A stretch of 64,000 bases of DNA, taken from the NCBI GenBank assembly GCA_021730785.1, contig JAKFWF010000027.1, forward strand, positions 1 through 64,000, in the 5' to 3' direction. The translations under genes were made by a program, and so were the position numbers. The stretch is from Hyphomicrobiaceae bacterium (lineage in GTDB: Bacteria; Pseudomonadota; Alphaproteobacteria; Rhizobiales; Hyphomicrobiaceae). This document shows, in pieces, positions 1-7,901 of this stretch. The notes below the pieces were generated by a model. That model had not been told where the DNA came from, ran no database searches, and saw only the letters and a program-made list of their open reading frames with translations. The first letter of the stretch is position 1, and each line of letters starts with the position of its first letter.

Positions 1-386
1 GCCTGTCCACGGGCCAGATGGAGGAGGTGGTCGCCCGCCACAAGGACGTGGCCGAGTGCGCCGTGGTCGGCGTCGCGGACGCGCTGAAGGGCCAGATCCC
101 GGCCGGCTTCGTCGTGCTGAATTCCGGCATCAACCGCCCGACCGCCGAGATCGAGGCGGAGGTGATCGCGCTGGTGCGCGACACCATCGGCCCGGTCGCA
201 GCCTTCAAGCAGGTGATGGTGGTGAAGCGGTTGCCCAAGACGCGGTCCGGCAAGGTGCTGCGCGCGACCATGCGGCAGCTGGCCGACGGCGAACTCGGCA
301 AGGTGCCGGCGACGATCGATGATCCCGCAGTGGTCGACGAGATCGCAGCAGTGCTGAAGGAGCGCGGAATGGCAGGTGGCAGGTGA
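1..386 (+). CDS. prpE: Propionyl-CoA synthetase (acyl-CoA synthetase family), C-terminal fragment
   Basis: Frame open from the window edge; C-terminal AMP-binding motif LPKTRSGKVLRATM and PrpE-like tail KVPATIDDPAVVDEI. Confidence 0.85.
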   Translation, partial: LSTGQMEEVVARHKDVAECAVVGVADALKGQIPAGFVVLNSGINRPTAEIEAEVIALVRDTIGPVAAFKQVMVVKRLPKTRSGKVLRATMRQLADGELGKVPATIDDPAVVDEIAAVLKERGMAGGR

Positions 387-601
387 GGTCGCACGCGGAT
401 GTAACTTGCAAGCCATTGGCAGTGCTGTCACCGCCCGCTAGGTTTGGACAGCGGTGAGTCGCAGCCTGTTGTAACGCTAGGTCAGGCCATGAATGTTCAG
501 CGTTTAACCATGAGTGAAAACTCTGGCGCTTGCACTTGAAAAGGGAATTGCGCAAGTTCACTTTTCGTTCTATGATACCTAGCTATGAAAAGGTGACAAG
601 C

Positions 602-820
602 ATGAGCGGCGATGATCAGGTCGAGACAACCATTTTCGATGTGCTCAAGCGCAGCAAGCAGCTGGACTTTCTGGACCTTGCTCAAAAAGTGTCGGCACTC
701 ACGCATAAGCCGTCCCGAGATATCGAGCGGATGCTTCGCAGCCTCTTGAAAACGCATAAATTGACCGAGAACGCGAGTTTTATGATTGAGGCAGCCAAGA
801 AAGAAAAAGTCCGGACTTGA
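602..820 (+). CDS. Small hypothetical protein (about 72 aa) overlapping the dGTPase start
   Basis: ORF 530..820 with a plausible start at MSGDDQVETTIF; 3' end overlaps the following ORF by about 35 nt; locally lower GC. Confidence 0.5.
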   Translation: MSGDDQVETTIFDVLKRSKQLDFLDLAQKVSALTHKPSRDIERMLRSLLKTHKLTENASFMIEAAKKEKVRT

Positions 821-2186
821 TGGTTCAACGTCGTGGACGGACCTGCACCGCTCCGAGCGTCGTCATGATGACGGGGAGCGCGATCAGCGCAGTGCTTTCC
901 AACGGGACCGGGATCGCATCCTGTATTCGTCGGCATTTCGCCGACTGGCCGGGGTCAGTCAAGTCGTCAGTGCCGACCATGTGGAGCCATTCCATAATCG
1001 ACTGACCCACACGGTCAAGGTCGCCCAACTTGGTCGGCGACTGGCAGAAACCTTGGAACGCGAACAACCCGAGTTGGCGTTGCGAGCCGGCCTCCACCCG
1101 GAAGTCGTTGAGGCTGCATGCTTTGCACACGACCTCGGCCATCCACCCTTCGGTCATGCTGGCGAAGACACGCTCAATACGCTGGTGGACGACGCTGGCG
1201 ACCCTGAAGGATATGAGGGTAATGCGCAGTCGTTTCGAATACTGACGAAGCTCGCACTGCGGTCACCGAACAGTGACGGACTGGACCTGTGCCGAGCCGT
1301 TCTTGTCGCAACCATCAAGTATCCCTGGTCGCACCGTTCGGCTCTGCGGCGGGGATCGAAGAAATTCGGGTATTACCGGTCAGAGGCGGACGATTACAAT
1401 TTCGCTCGGAGCTTTCATCAGCAAACCGAGGAGCGTACGCTCGAAGCGGCGATCATGGATTATGCAGATGACATCGCCTATTCAGTCCATGATTTAGAGG
1501 ACTTTCACCGCATCCGCGCATTTCCATGGCAGAGTTTTGCGCCGCGGCAGACCAGTCCCGAGATCGTCATTGACGAGCCGGTCGCCAGAGACTTGGTGCA
1601 GATCACCGTTCGAAGTTGGTATGGTGCGCCCGCTGACGTGCAGGAGCGCGTCCAGAAGGCCGCCAGTGTGGTTTTCAATTCAGTAAGAAAGTACCCCGAA
1701 ATCTATGATGAGCCTTATGACGGCACCCGGCTCCAGCGTATCGCCCTGCGGGATTGGACCTCGCAGACCATTCGCCGGTTCATGCGAGACTGCCATCCCA
1801 CGATCGTGCTGAACGACGCGGGTTTCCCGAGGCTACAACTCCATCCCGAAGCCGAAGCACAGATCCGATTTCTGAAGCAGATCACACGCTCGTTCATCAT
1901 CGAAGGACCGAGCATCTGCAGCCAGCAGCTCGGCCACGCGCGGATCGTTCGCGACGTTTATGCTGATGTCGTCGAAGAGATCAAGACGCATCGGTCGAAG
2001 GGCATGAAGCTGCGCATCATCCCGCGCCGATTCTTCCATCTCATCCAGGACAGCAAGGATGCTGTCACGAGTGCGCGATTGGCGGCTGATTGTCTGGCGA
2101 GCCTGACCGAGTGCGAGTTGATCAATTTTCATCGAAGATTGCGCGGTACCTACGCTGGATCAATCGCCGACCCGATCATAAGGTGA
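786..2186 (+). CDS. dgt: dGTP triphosphohydrolase, HD domain
   Basis: HD motifs NRLTHTVKVAQLGR and CFAHDLGHPPFGHAGEDTL; RDRDRILYSSAFRRLAGVSQV; start codon uncertain (TTG at 786 in the ORF track). Confidence 0.85.
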   Translation: MRQPRKKKSGLDGSTSWTDLHRSERRHDDGERDQRSAFQRDRDRILYSSAFRRLAGVSQVVSADHVEPFHNRLTHTVKVAQLGRRLAETLEREQPELALRAGLHPEVVEAACFAHDLGHPPFGHAGEDTLNTLVDDAGDPEGYEGNAQSFRILTKLALRSPNSDGLDLCRAVLVATIKYPWSHRSALRRGSKKFGYYRSEADDYNFARSFHQQTEERTLEAAIMDYADDIAYSVHDLEDFHRIRAFPWQSFAPRQTSPEIVIDEPVARDLVQITVRSWYGAPADVQERVQKAASVVFNSVRKYPEIYDEPYDGTRLQRIALRDWTSQTIRRFMRDCHPTIVLNDAGFPRLQLHPEAEAQIRFLKQITRSFIIEGPSICSQQLGHARIVRDVYADVVEEIKTHRSKGMKLRIIPRRFFHLIQDSKDAVTSARLAADCLASLTECELINFHRRLRGTYAGSIADPIIR

Positions 2187-2224
2187 GTTGAGGGGCCGGT
2201 TCACAATGGCTCTCACGCGTCCCT

Positions 2225-2896
2225 TCAATACAGCGTTTTCGCCTGCCGCTCGGCGAGTGCTGCGTCGTAGGCGCTCGCATCGAAGGTGCTGCGATCGCCC
2301 TTGTGATCGCGCGCGGCAACGGTCAGCGTACCGGTCGAGGGCAGCGTGTGGCGCGGCACGTGATGGGCTGGATCCCAGAGCCGGGAACGGGTGATTGCCC
2401 GCGCGCATTGGAAGTAGACGGCCGCAACGGTGATGCGCAGCACCACGTTAGGTTCCCGCCCCTCGACCGCAAAGGACGCACGCAGGGCCGGGTCCGTGGT
2501 CAACTCGGCCCGCCCGTTGACGCGCAACGTCTCGCCGACGCCCGGGATCAGGAACAGCAGCGCGACGCGGGGATCGCGCACGATGTTGCGCAGACTGTCG
2601 ATGCGCTGGTTGCCGCGCCGGTCGGGCATCAGCAGCGTGCGCTCATCGACGACGCGAACGAGGCCGTGGGCATCGCCGCGCGGCGACGCATCGAGGCCTT
2701 CGGGGCCTGCCGTCGCCAGGATGCAGAACGGCGCCGCCTCGATCAACGCGCGGTAAGCGGCGTTGATCACCGGCAGTTCCTTGAGGACGGAGCCGAGCAC
2801 GGGCTGGCCATACAGCGCTTCCAGTTCGGCAATCGTCGTGACGGCGTGGGGATCAGTCATAGCGGGCTCCTTCGAAATGCCGATCCAAAATCGCAC
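2225..2896 (-). CDS. Pyridoxamine 5'-phosphate oxidase (FMN-binding) family protein
   Basis: APFCILATAGPEGLDASPRGDAHGLVRVVDERTLLMPDRRGNQRIDSLRNIVRDPRVALLFLIPG is typical of the PPOX family; true start probably the internal M at MTDPHAV. Confidence 0.85.
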   Translation of the reverse strand: MRFWIGISKEPAMTDPHAVTTIAELEALYGQPVLGSVLKELPVINAAYRALIEAAPFCILATAGPEGLDASPRGDAHGLVRVVDERTLLMPDRRGNQRIDSLRNIVRDPRVALLFLIPGVGETLRVNGRAELTTDPALRASFAVEGREPNVVLRITVAAVYFQCARAITRSRLWDPAHHVPRHTLPSTGTLTVAARDHKGDRSTFDASAYDAALAERQAKTLY

Positions 2897-3165
2897 GTGG
2901 GGCGAGGCGCTGTCACCTTCGGTCGCACCACGGCGAGGCGCTGGATCTGGTAAAATCTGGCGACCTACTGCGTGAACGGCATCTTCAGGCCCTGTTCACG
3001 GTGGCAAGCGCACCTTCGTGCCTCGCTTAAGGCCCACTTTGGGCCTAGATTCGCCTTTGAAGACGTTGCCGAAACGTCATCGACGGGGATGCTGTCCGCG
3101 CACCGTTTTACTGGTGTAGGCTGTACTATCCGTCCGGTTGTCGCCAGGAGAGCTGAAGGACCGCC

Positions 3166-4500
3166 ATGAGCAAGCTGCGTCGCGCCATTGTGACGGTGTT
3201 CGCCACCCTGCTGATCGGCGGGACGGTGGCGGCCATCCTGTCGCGCCCCGCGCCGGCGCCGTTGAAAAGCGGACGCTTTGCTGGCAACGATGGTCCCGTG
3301 CCCGTGCGGATCGCCGGCGCCGTGACGGCCGACGTACCGGTCTACCTCGAAACAGTCGGCACGGCGCGCGCCCTGAGCACGGTCGCGGTGCAGCCACAGG
3401 TCGGCGGCAAGCTGATGGAGGTGGCGTTCAAGGAAGGCCAGACGGTCGAGAAGGGGCAGGTTCTGGCCCGCATCGATCCGGCGACCTTCCGCGCCCAGCT
3501 GGAACAGGCGCAAGCCAAGAAGACCCAAGACGAAGCGCAACTCGCCAATGCCAAGCTCGACATGGAACGCTATGAGCGCATTCCGGGCACCATTGCCGTG
3601 AAGACGGTCGATACCCAGCGTGCCCTCGTCGCTCAGCTGACCAGCCAAGTCGCATCCAGCAAGGCGGCCGTCGAGCAGGCGCAGGTGCAACTTGCCTTCA
3701 CCAATGTCATCGCGCCGGCATCGGGCCGCACCGGCATCCGCCAGGTGGACGAGGGCAACATCGTCAGTGGTTCGGGCCAGACCCTCGTCACGATCACCCA
3801 GGTGCAGCCGATCGCGGTGCAGTTCAACCTGCCGCAGCAGCAGCTGGCGCAGGTGAACCGGGCCATGGCGAGCGGCCCGATCGTGGTCGAGGCCATGGAA
3901 GCCGACAACAAGACGGTGCTCGATCGCGGCCGCCTGCTGGTCGTCGACAACCAGGTCGACCAGACCACCGGCACCGTGAAAATGAAGGCGGAATTCCCCA
4001 ACGCCACGCTGCAGCAGTGGCCGGGCCAGTTTGTCGGCGTGCGCGTTCTGATCGAGACGCTGGGCCAGGTCGTCACCGTGCCGACAGCCGCCGTGCAGCG
4101 CGGTCCGGCCGGCACGTTCGTCTATGTCATGGGTGAGGGCGACAAGGTCACCTCGCGCGCCGTCACGGTGCCGCAGCAGGACGACGTGCGCGCGGTTCTT
4201 GCCGGCGGCGTACAGGCCGGCGACCGCGTCGTCACCAGCGGGTTTGCGCGGTTGAAGGATGGCGTCCAGGTGACGGCCGTGACGACCGAGCAGCTCGAAG
4301 CCGCACCGGTCGCACCCAAGCGCGAGAGCCCGCGCGGCGAAGGCAGGAAGGGCGGCGAAGGCCGCAAGAAGCGTGAGCAGACGCCGCAGCCGTCGGCCAC
4401 GGCGCCAGATACGGCCGTTCCCGATGTCGCTCCCACGACCCCTCCACCAGCCGCACCGAGCCGCCGTGCCCAGCAGGCGCCGCAGGCATCGCCGCAATGA
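3166..4500 (+). CDS. RND efflux periplasmic adaptor subunit (MdtA-like)
   Basis: Biotinyl-lipoyl/HlyD-like organisation (PVRIAGAVTADVPVYLETVGTARA..., KEGQTVEKGQVLARIDPATFRAQLEQAQA); stop overlaps the next start (ATGA); Lys/Pro/Ala-rich C-terminal tail. Confidence 0.9.
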   Translation: MSKLRRAIVTVFATLLIGGTVAAILSRPAPAPLKSGRFAGNDGPVPVRIAGAVTADVPVYLETVGTARALSTVAVQPQVGGKLMEVAFKEGQTVEKGQVLARIDPATFRAQLEQAQAKKTQDEAQLANAKLDMERYERIPGTIAVKTVDTQRALVAQLTSQVASSKAAVEQAQVQLAFTNVIAPASGRTGIRQVDEGNIVSGSGQTLVTITQVQPIAVQFNLPQQQLAQVNRAMASGPIVVEAMEADNKTVLDRGRLLVVDNQVDQTTGTVKMKAEFPNATLQQWPGQFVGVRVLIETLGQVVTVPTAAVQRGPAGTFVYVMGEGDKVTSRAVTVPQQDDVRAVLAGGVQAGDRVVTSGFARLKDGVQVTAVTTEQLEAAPVAPKRESPRGEGRKGGEGRKKREQTPQPSATAPDTAVPDVAPTTPPPAAPSRRAQQAPQASPQ

Positions 4501-7500
4501 GCGAGCGCCCCGCAGCGTCTGGCGATGACACCTCACTCGCTTTGAACGTATCGGGCCCGTTCATCCGCCGGCCGATCGCAACCTCGCTGCTCGGCATCGC
4601 AATCCTGCTCGGCGGCGCGCTCGGCTACTGGGGGCTGCCGGTTTCGGCGCTGCCGCAGGTCGATTTCCCGACCATCCAGGTCACGACGCAGCTGCCCGGC
4701 GCCAACCCGGATACGATGGCAGCCCTCGTCACGTCGCCGCTGGAACGCCAGTTCGGCCGCACCCCGTCCCTCGCGACAATGACCTCGTCGTCGTCGTTCG
4801 GCGTCAGCCAGATCACCCTGCAGTTCGAGTTGAACCGCGACATCGACGCCGCCGCCCAGGACGTGCAGTCGGCGATCAATGCGGCCGGCTCCACGCTGCC
4901 GCGCAACCTGCCCTATCCGCCGACCTACACGAAGGTGAACCCGGCCGACGCGCCGATCGTCACCCTGGCACTGACCTCGCCGTCGATCGCCATCCGCCAG
5001 GTGTCGGACATTGCCGACACGCTGCTCGGGCCCCGGCTCAGCCAGCTGACCGGCGTCGGCAAGGTGTCGGTGCAGGGCGGCATCCGGCCGGCGGTGCGGA
5101 TCAGGGCTGACCTCTCGCGCCTCGCCTCCTACAACATCGCGATGGCCGACCTGCGTGCGCTGATCGTCGGCGCCAATGTGTCCGGCCCCAAGGGCTCGCT
5201 CGACGGCGCGTTCCAGTCCTACACCATTGCGGCCAACGACCAGATCGGCTCGGCCGCGCAGTACAAGTCGCTGGTGCTGGCCTATCGCGGCGGCTCGCCG
5301 GTGATGCTGGCCGACGTGGCCGAGGTGATCGACGGGCTCGAAAACAACAAGGTCGGCGGCTGGTACCAGGGCCAGCCGGCCGTCGTCATCGACATCCAGC
5401 GCCAGCCTGGTGCCAACGTGATCCAGACCGTCGACCGCATCATGGCGGAATTGCCGCGCCTGAAGCGGGCGATCCCGGCCGATGTAACCCTGACCGTGGT
5501 GCACGACCGCACGGGCACCATCCGCGCCTCCGTCAACGACGTGCAGTTCACGCTCGTCCTCAGCGTCGCGCTGGTGGTGCTGGTGGTGCTGCTGTTCCTG
5601 CGCACGGTGCGGGCGACGATCATCGCCGGCGTCGCGCTGCCGCTATCGCTGATCGCGACCTTCGGCGTCATGTGGCTCGCCGGCTTCAGCCTCGACAACC
5701 TGTCGCTGATGGCGCTCACCATCGGCACCGGCTTCGTCGTCGACGATGCGATCGTCATGATCGAGAACATCGTGCGCCACATCGAGCGCGGCGAGCGGCC
5801 GTTCGAGGCGGCCATCAACGGCGCGCGCGAAATCGGCTTCACGGTGATCTCGCTCACGCTGTCGCTGATCGCGGTGTTCATCCCGCTGCTGTTCATGAGC
5901 GGCCTCGTCGGCCGCATGTTCCGCGAGTTCGCCCTCACCTTGACGATCGCGGTGGTGGTGTCGGCGGTGGTGTCGCTCACGCTGACGCCGATGATGTGCG
6001 CCAAGCTGTTGAAGAAGGGCCCCGTCGAGCCGTCGAAACCCGGCCTCGCCACGCGGATGATCGATCGGACGGTCGAGCGCTACCACACCAGCTTGCTGTG
6101 GGTGTTGCGGCACCAGACCGCGACGCTGCTGCTGACCCTTGCAACCCTGCTGGCCACGATCTGGCTGTACGCCGTCATGCCGAAGGGGTTCTTGCCCAGC
6201 CAGGACACGGGCCTCATCACCGCCGTGATGGAAGCCGGCCCCGAGGTCTCCTTCGCCCAGATGTCGAGGCTGCAGGGCGAGGTGCTCGCGGCAATCAAGG
6301 GCGACGCCGACGTGTCGGGCACCGTGTCCGTGGTCGGCGTCAGCCCGCTCAATGCAACACCGAACGTCGCCCGCCTGACGATCGCGCTGAAACCGCGCAG
6401 CGAGCGCAAGGCGGTGGTCGCCGACATCATTCCGCGACTGCAGGCGCTGGTGGCGCCGATCCCGGGCGTGCGGCTGTACTTCCAGCCGGTGCAGGACATC
6501 CAGATCAGCACCCGCTCGTCGCGCGCCCAGTACCAGTACACGCTGACCGGCACCGACACGGCCGACGTCAACCTGTGGGCCGGCAGGCTCGCCGAGCGCC
6601 TCGGCCGCGAGACCGTGCTGCGCGACGTCGCATCCGAAGCCCAGGAGGGCGGGCTTCGTGCCTTCGTCAAGGTCGACCGTGAAGTGGCCGGCCGCCTCGG
6701 TGTCTCCATGCAGGCCGTCACCGATGCGCTGAACGACGCCTTCGGCCAGCGCCAGATCTCGACCATCTACGAGCAATCGAACCAGTACCGTGTCATACTG
6801 GAGGCGTTGCCGCGCTACCAGCTCGATCCGGGCACGCTGTCGACCCTTTATGTGGGTGCGGCCGGCGGCGCCCAGGTGCCGCTCAGCGCCTTCGCCCGCG
6901 TCGAACGCACGACCGCCCCGCTTGCCATCGCACACCAGGAGCAGTTTCCGGCGGTGACGCTGAGCTTCAATCTCGGCTCCGGCGGTTCGCTAGGCAAAGC
7001 GGTGGAAGTCATCCGCGCGGCGGAAGCCGACATCGGCATGCCGCCATCCGTGGTCGGCAGCTTCTTTGGCGATGCGTCGGAGTTCTCGAAGTCGCTCGCC
7101 AACCAGCCCTGGCTGATCCTGGCTGCCACGATCGCGATCTACATCGTGCTCGGCATCCTGTACGAGAGTTTCATCCACCCGATCACGATTCTGTCGACCC
7201 TGCCGTCGGCCGGCGTCGGCGCGCTGCTGGCCCTGCTGCTGACCGGCCACGATCTGTCGGTCGTTGGCCTGATCGGCATCATCCTGCTGATGGGCATCGT
7301 CAAAAAGAACGCGATCATGATGATCGACTTCGCACTGGAAGCCGAGCGCGGCCGCGGGCTGTCGCCGCGGGACGCCATCATCGAGGCCTGTCTGCTGCGC
7401 TTCCGCCCGATCATGATGACGACGCTCGCGGCCCTGTTCGGCGCGCTGCCGCTGGCGCTCGAAGGCGGCACCGGTTCGGAGCTGCGCAACCCGCTCGGCA

Positions 7501-7634
7501 TCTCGATCGTCGGTGGGCTCGTGCTGTCGCAGCTCCTGACCCTCTACACGACGCCGGTGATCTACCTCGCGCTCGAGCGCGTCGGCGCGCGTGTTTCGGC
7601 CATGTTCCAAGCCAGCCCCCAGGCGGCGGAGTAG
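4497..7634 (+). CDS. RND efflux transporter permease (MdtB-like)
   Basis: 1045 aa AcrB/MdtB-type permease; FIRRPIATSLLGIAILLGG, TIGTGFVVDDAIVMIENIVRHIERG, LIGIILLMGIVKKNAIMMIDFA. Confidence 0.95.
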   Translation: MSERPAASGDDTSLALNVSGPFIRRPIATSLLGIAILLGGALGYWGLPVSALPQVDFPTIQVTTQLPGANPDTMAALVTSPLERQFGRTPSLATMTSSSSFGVSQITLQFELNRDIDAAAQDVQSAINAAGSTLPRNLPYPPTYTKVNPADAPIVTLALTSPSIAIRQVSDIADTLLGPRLSQLTGVGKVSVQGGIRPAVRIRADLSRLASYNIAMADLRALIVGANVSGPKGSLDGAFQSYTIAANDQIGSAAQYKSLVLAYRGGSPVMLADVAEVIDGLENNKVGGWYQGQPAVVIDIQRQPGANVIQTVDRIMAELPRLKRAIPADVTLTVVHDRTGTIRASVNDVQFTLVLSVALVVLVVLLFLRTVRATIIAGVALPLSLIATFGVMWLAGFSLDNLSLMALTIGTGFVVDDAIVMIENIVRHIERGERPFEAAINGAREIGFTVISLTLSLIAVFIPLLFMSGLVGRMFREFALTLTIAVVVSAVVSLTLTPMMCAKLLKKGPVEPSKPGLATRMIDRTVERYHTSLLWVLRHQTATLLLTLATLLATIWLYAVMPKGFLPSQDTGLITAVMEAGPEVSFAQMSRLQGEVLAAIKGDADVSGTVSVVGVSPLNATPNVARLTIALKPRSERKAVVADIIPRLQALVAPIPGVRLYFQPVQDIQISTRSSRAQYQYTLTGTDTADVNLWAGRLAERLGRETVLRDVASEAQEGGLRAFVKVDREVAGRLGVSMQAVTDALNDAFGQRQISTIYEQSNQYRVILEALPRYQLDPGTLSTLYVGAAGGAQVPLSAFARVERTTAPLAIAHQEQFPAVTLSFNLGSGGSLGKAVEVIRAAEADIGMPPSVVGSFFGDASEFSKSLANQPWLILAATIAIYIVLGILYESFIHPITILSTLPSAGVGALLALLLTGHDLSVVGLIGIILLMGIVKKNAIMMIDFALEAERGRGLSPRDAIIEACLLRFRPIMMTTLAALFGALPLALEGGTGSELRNPLGISIVGGLVLSQLLTLYTTPVIYLALERVGARVSAMFQASPQAAE

Positions 7635-7656
7635 GCGTCATGAACATCGCCCTCCC
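7635..7656 (+). repeat. Copy 1 of a perfect 22-bp direct repeat (gcgtcatgaacatcgccctccc)
   Basis: Identical to 7880..7901; includes a duplicated start codon and the first codons (MNIALP) of the downstream permease. Confidence 0.97.
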
Positions 7657-7888
7657 AGGCATTCGCTCTAAGGGCGACCCCGTTTGGCCGGCCGTCGCCG
7701 TAGGTTGGGTCAAGCGCCTTTGCGCGACCCAACAGAAAAATGCGCGAAGCACGATACCTTTCGAGCGCTGCGCGCGCTCTGCTCTGTTGGGTCGCGCCGC
7801 GCTGCGCGCTTGCTTGACCCAACCTACGGCCGTCCGCGCGGAAACGAAGATCAGTGCGGACCGCGCCACGAATCGAGCTGCGTCATGA
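7640..7888 (+). CDS. Possible 82-aa leader ORF created by the insertion; stop overlaps the permease start (ATGA)
   Basis: Starts in direct repeat copy 1 as MNIALPGIRSK...; TGA at 7886..7888 overlaps ATG at 7885..7887; no recognisable domain, expression unknown. Confidence 0.35.
   Translation: MNIALPGIRSKGDPVWPAVAVGWVKRLCATQQKNARSTIPFERCARSALLGRAALRACLTQPTAVRAETKISADRATNRAAS
7697..7830. repeat. Palindromic insertion/repeat element with nested inverted arms
   Basis: gccgtaggttgggtcaag (7697..7714) pairs exactly with cttgacccaacctacggc (7813..7830); cgcgacccaacag (7723..7735) pairs exactly with ctgttgggtcgcg (7784..7796). Confidence 0.9.
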
Positions 7889-7901
7889 ACATCGCCCTCC
7901 C
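7880..7901 (+). repeat. Copy 2 of a perfect 22-bp direct repeat (gcgtcatgaacatcgccctccc)
   Basis: Identical to 7635..7656; contains the genuine start codon of the second RND permease. Confidence 0.97.

Noticed and set aside
2965-4536. 523-aa minus-strand ORF over the RND adaptor
   Set aside because: Shadow ORF; adaptor protein on the plus strand is unambiguous.
7684-7884. N-terminal extension of the second RND permease (MAGRRRRLGQAPL...)
   Set aside because: It is read-through of the palindromic insert; conserved permease N-terminus MNIALPFIRRPIG starts at 7885.
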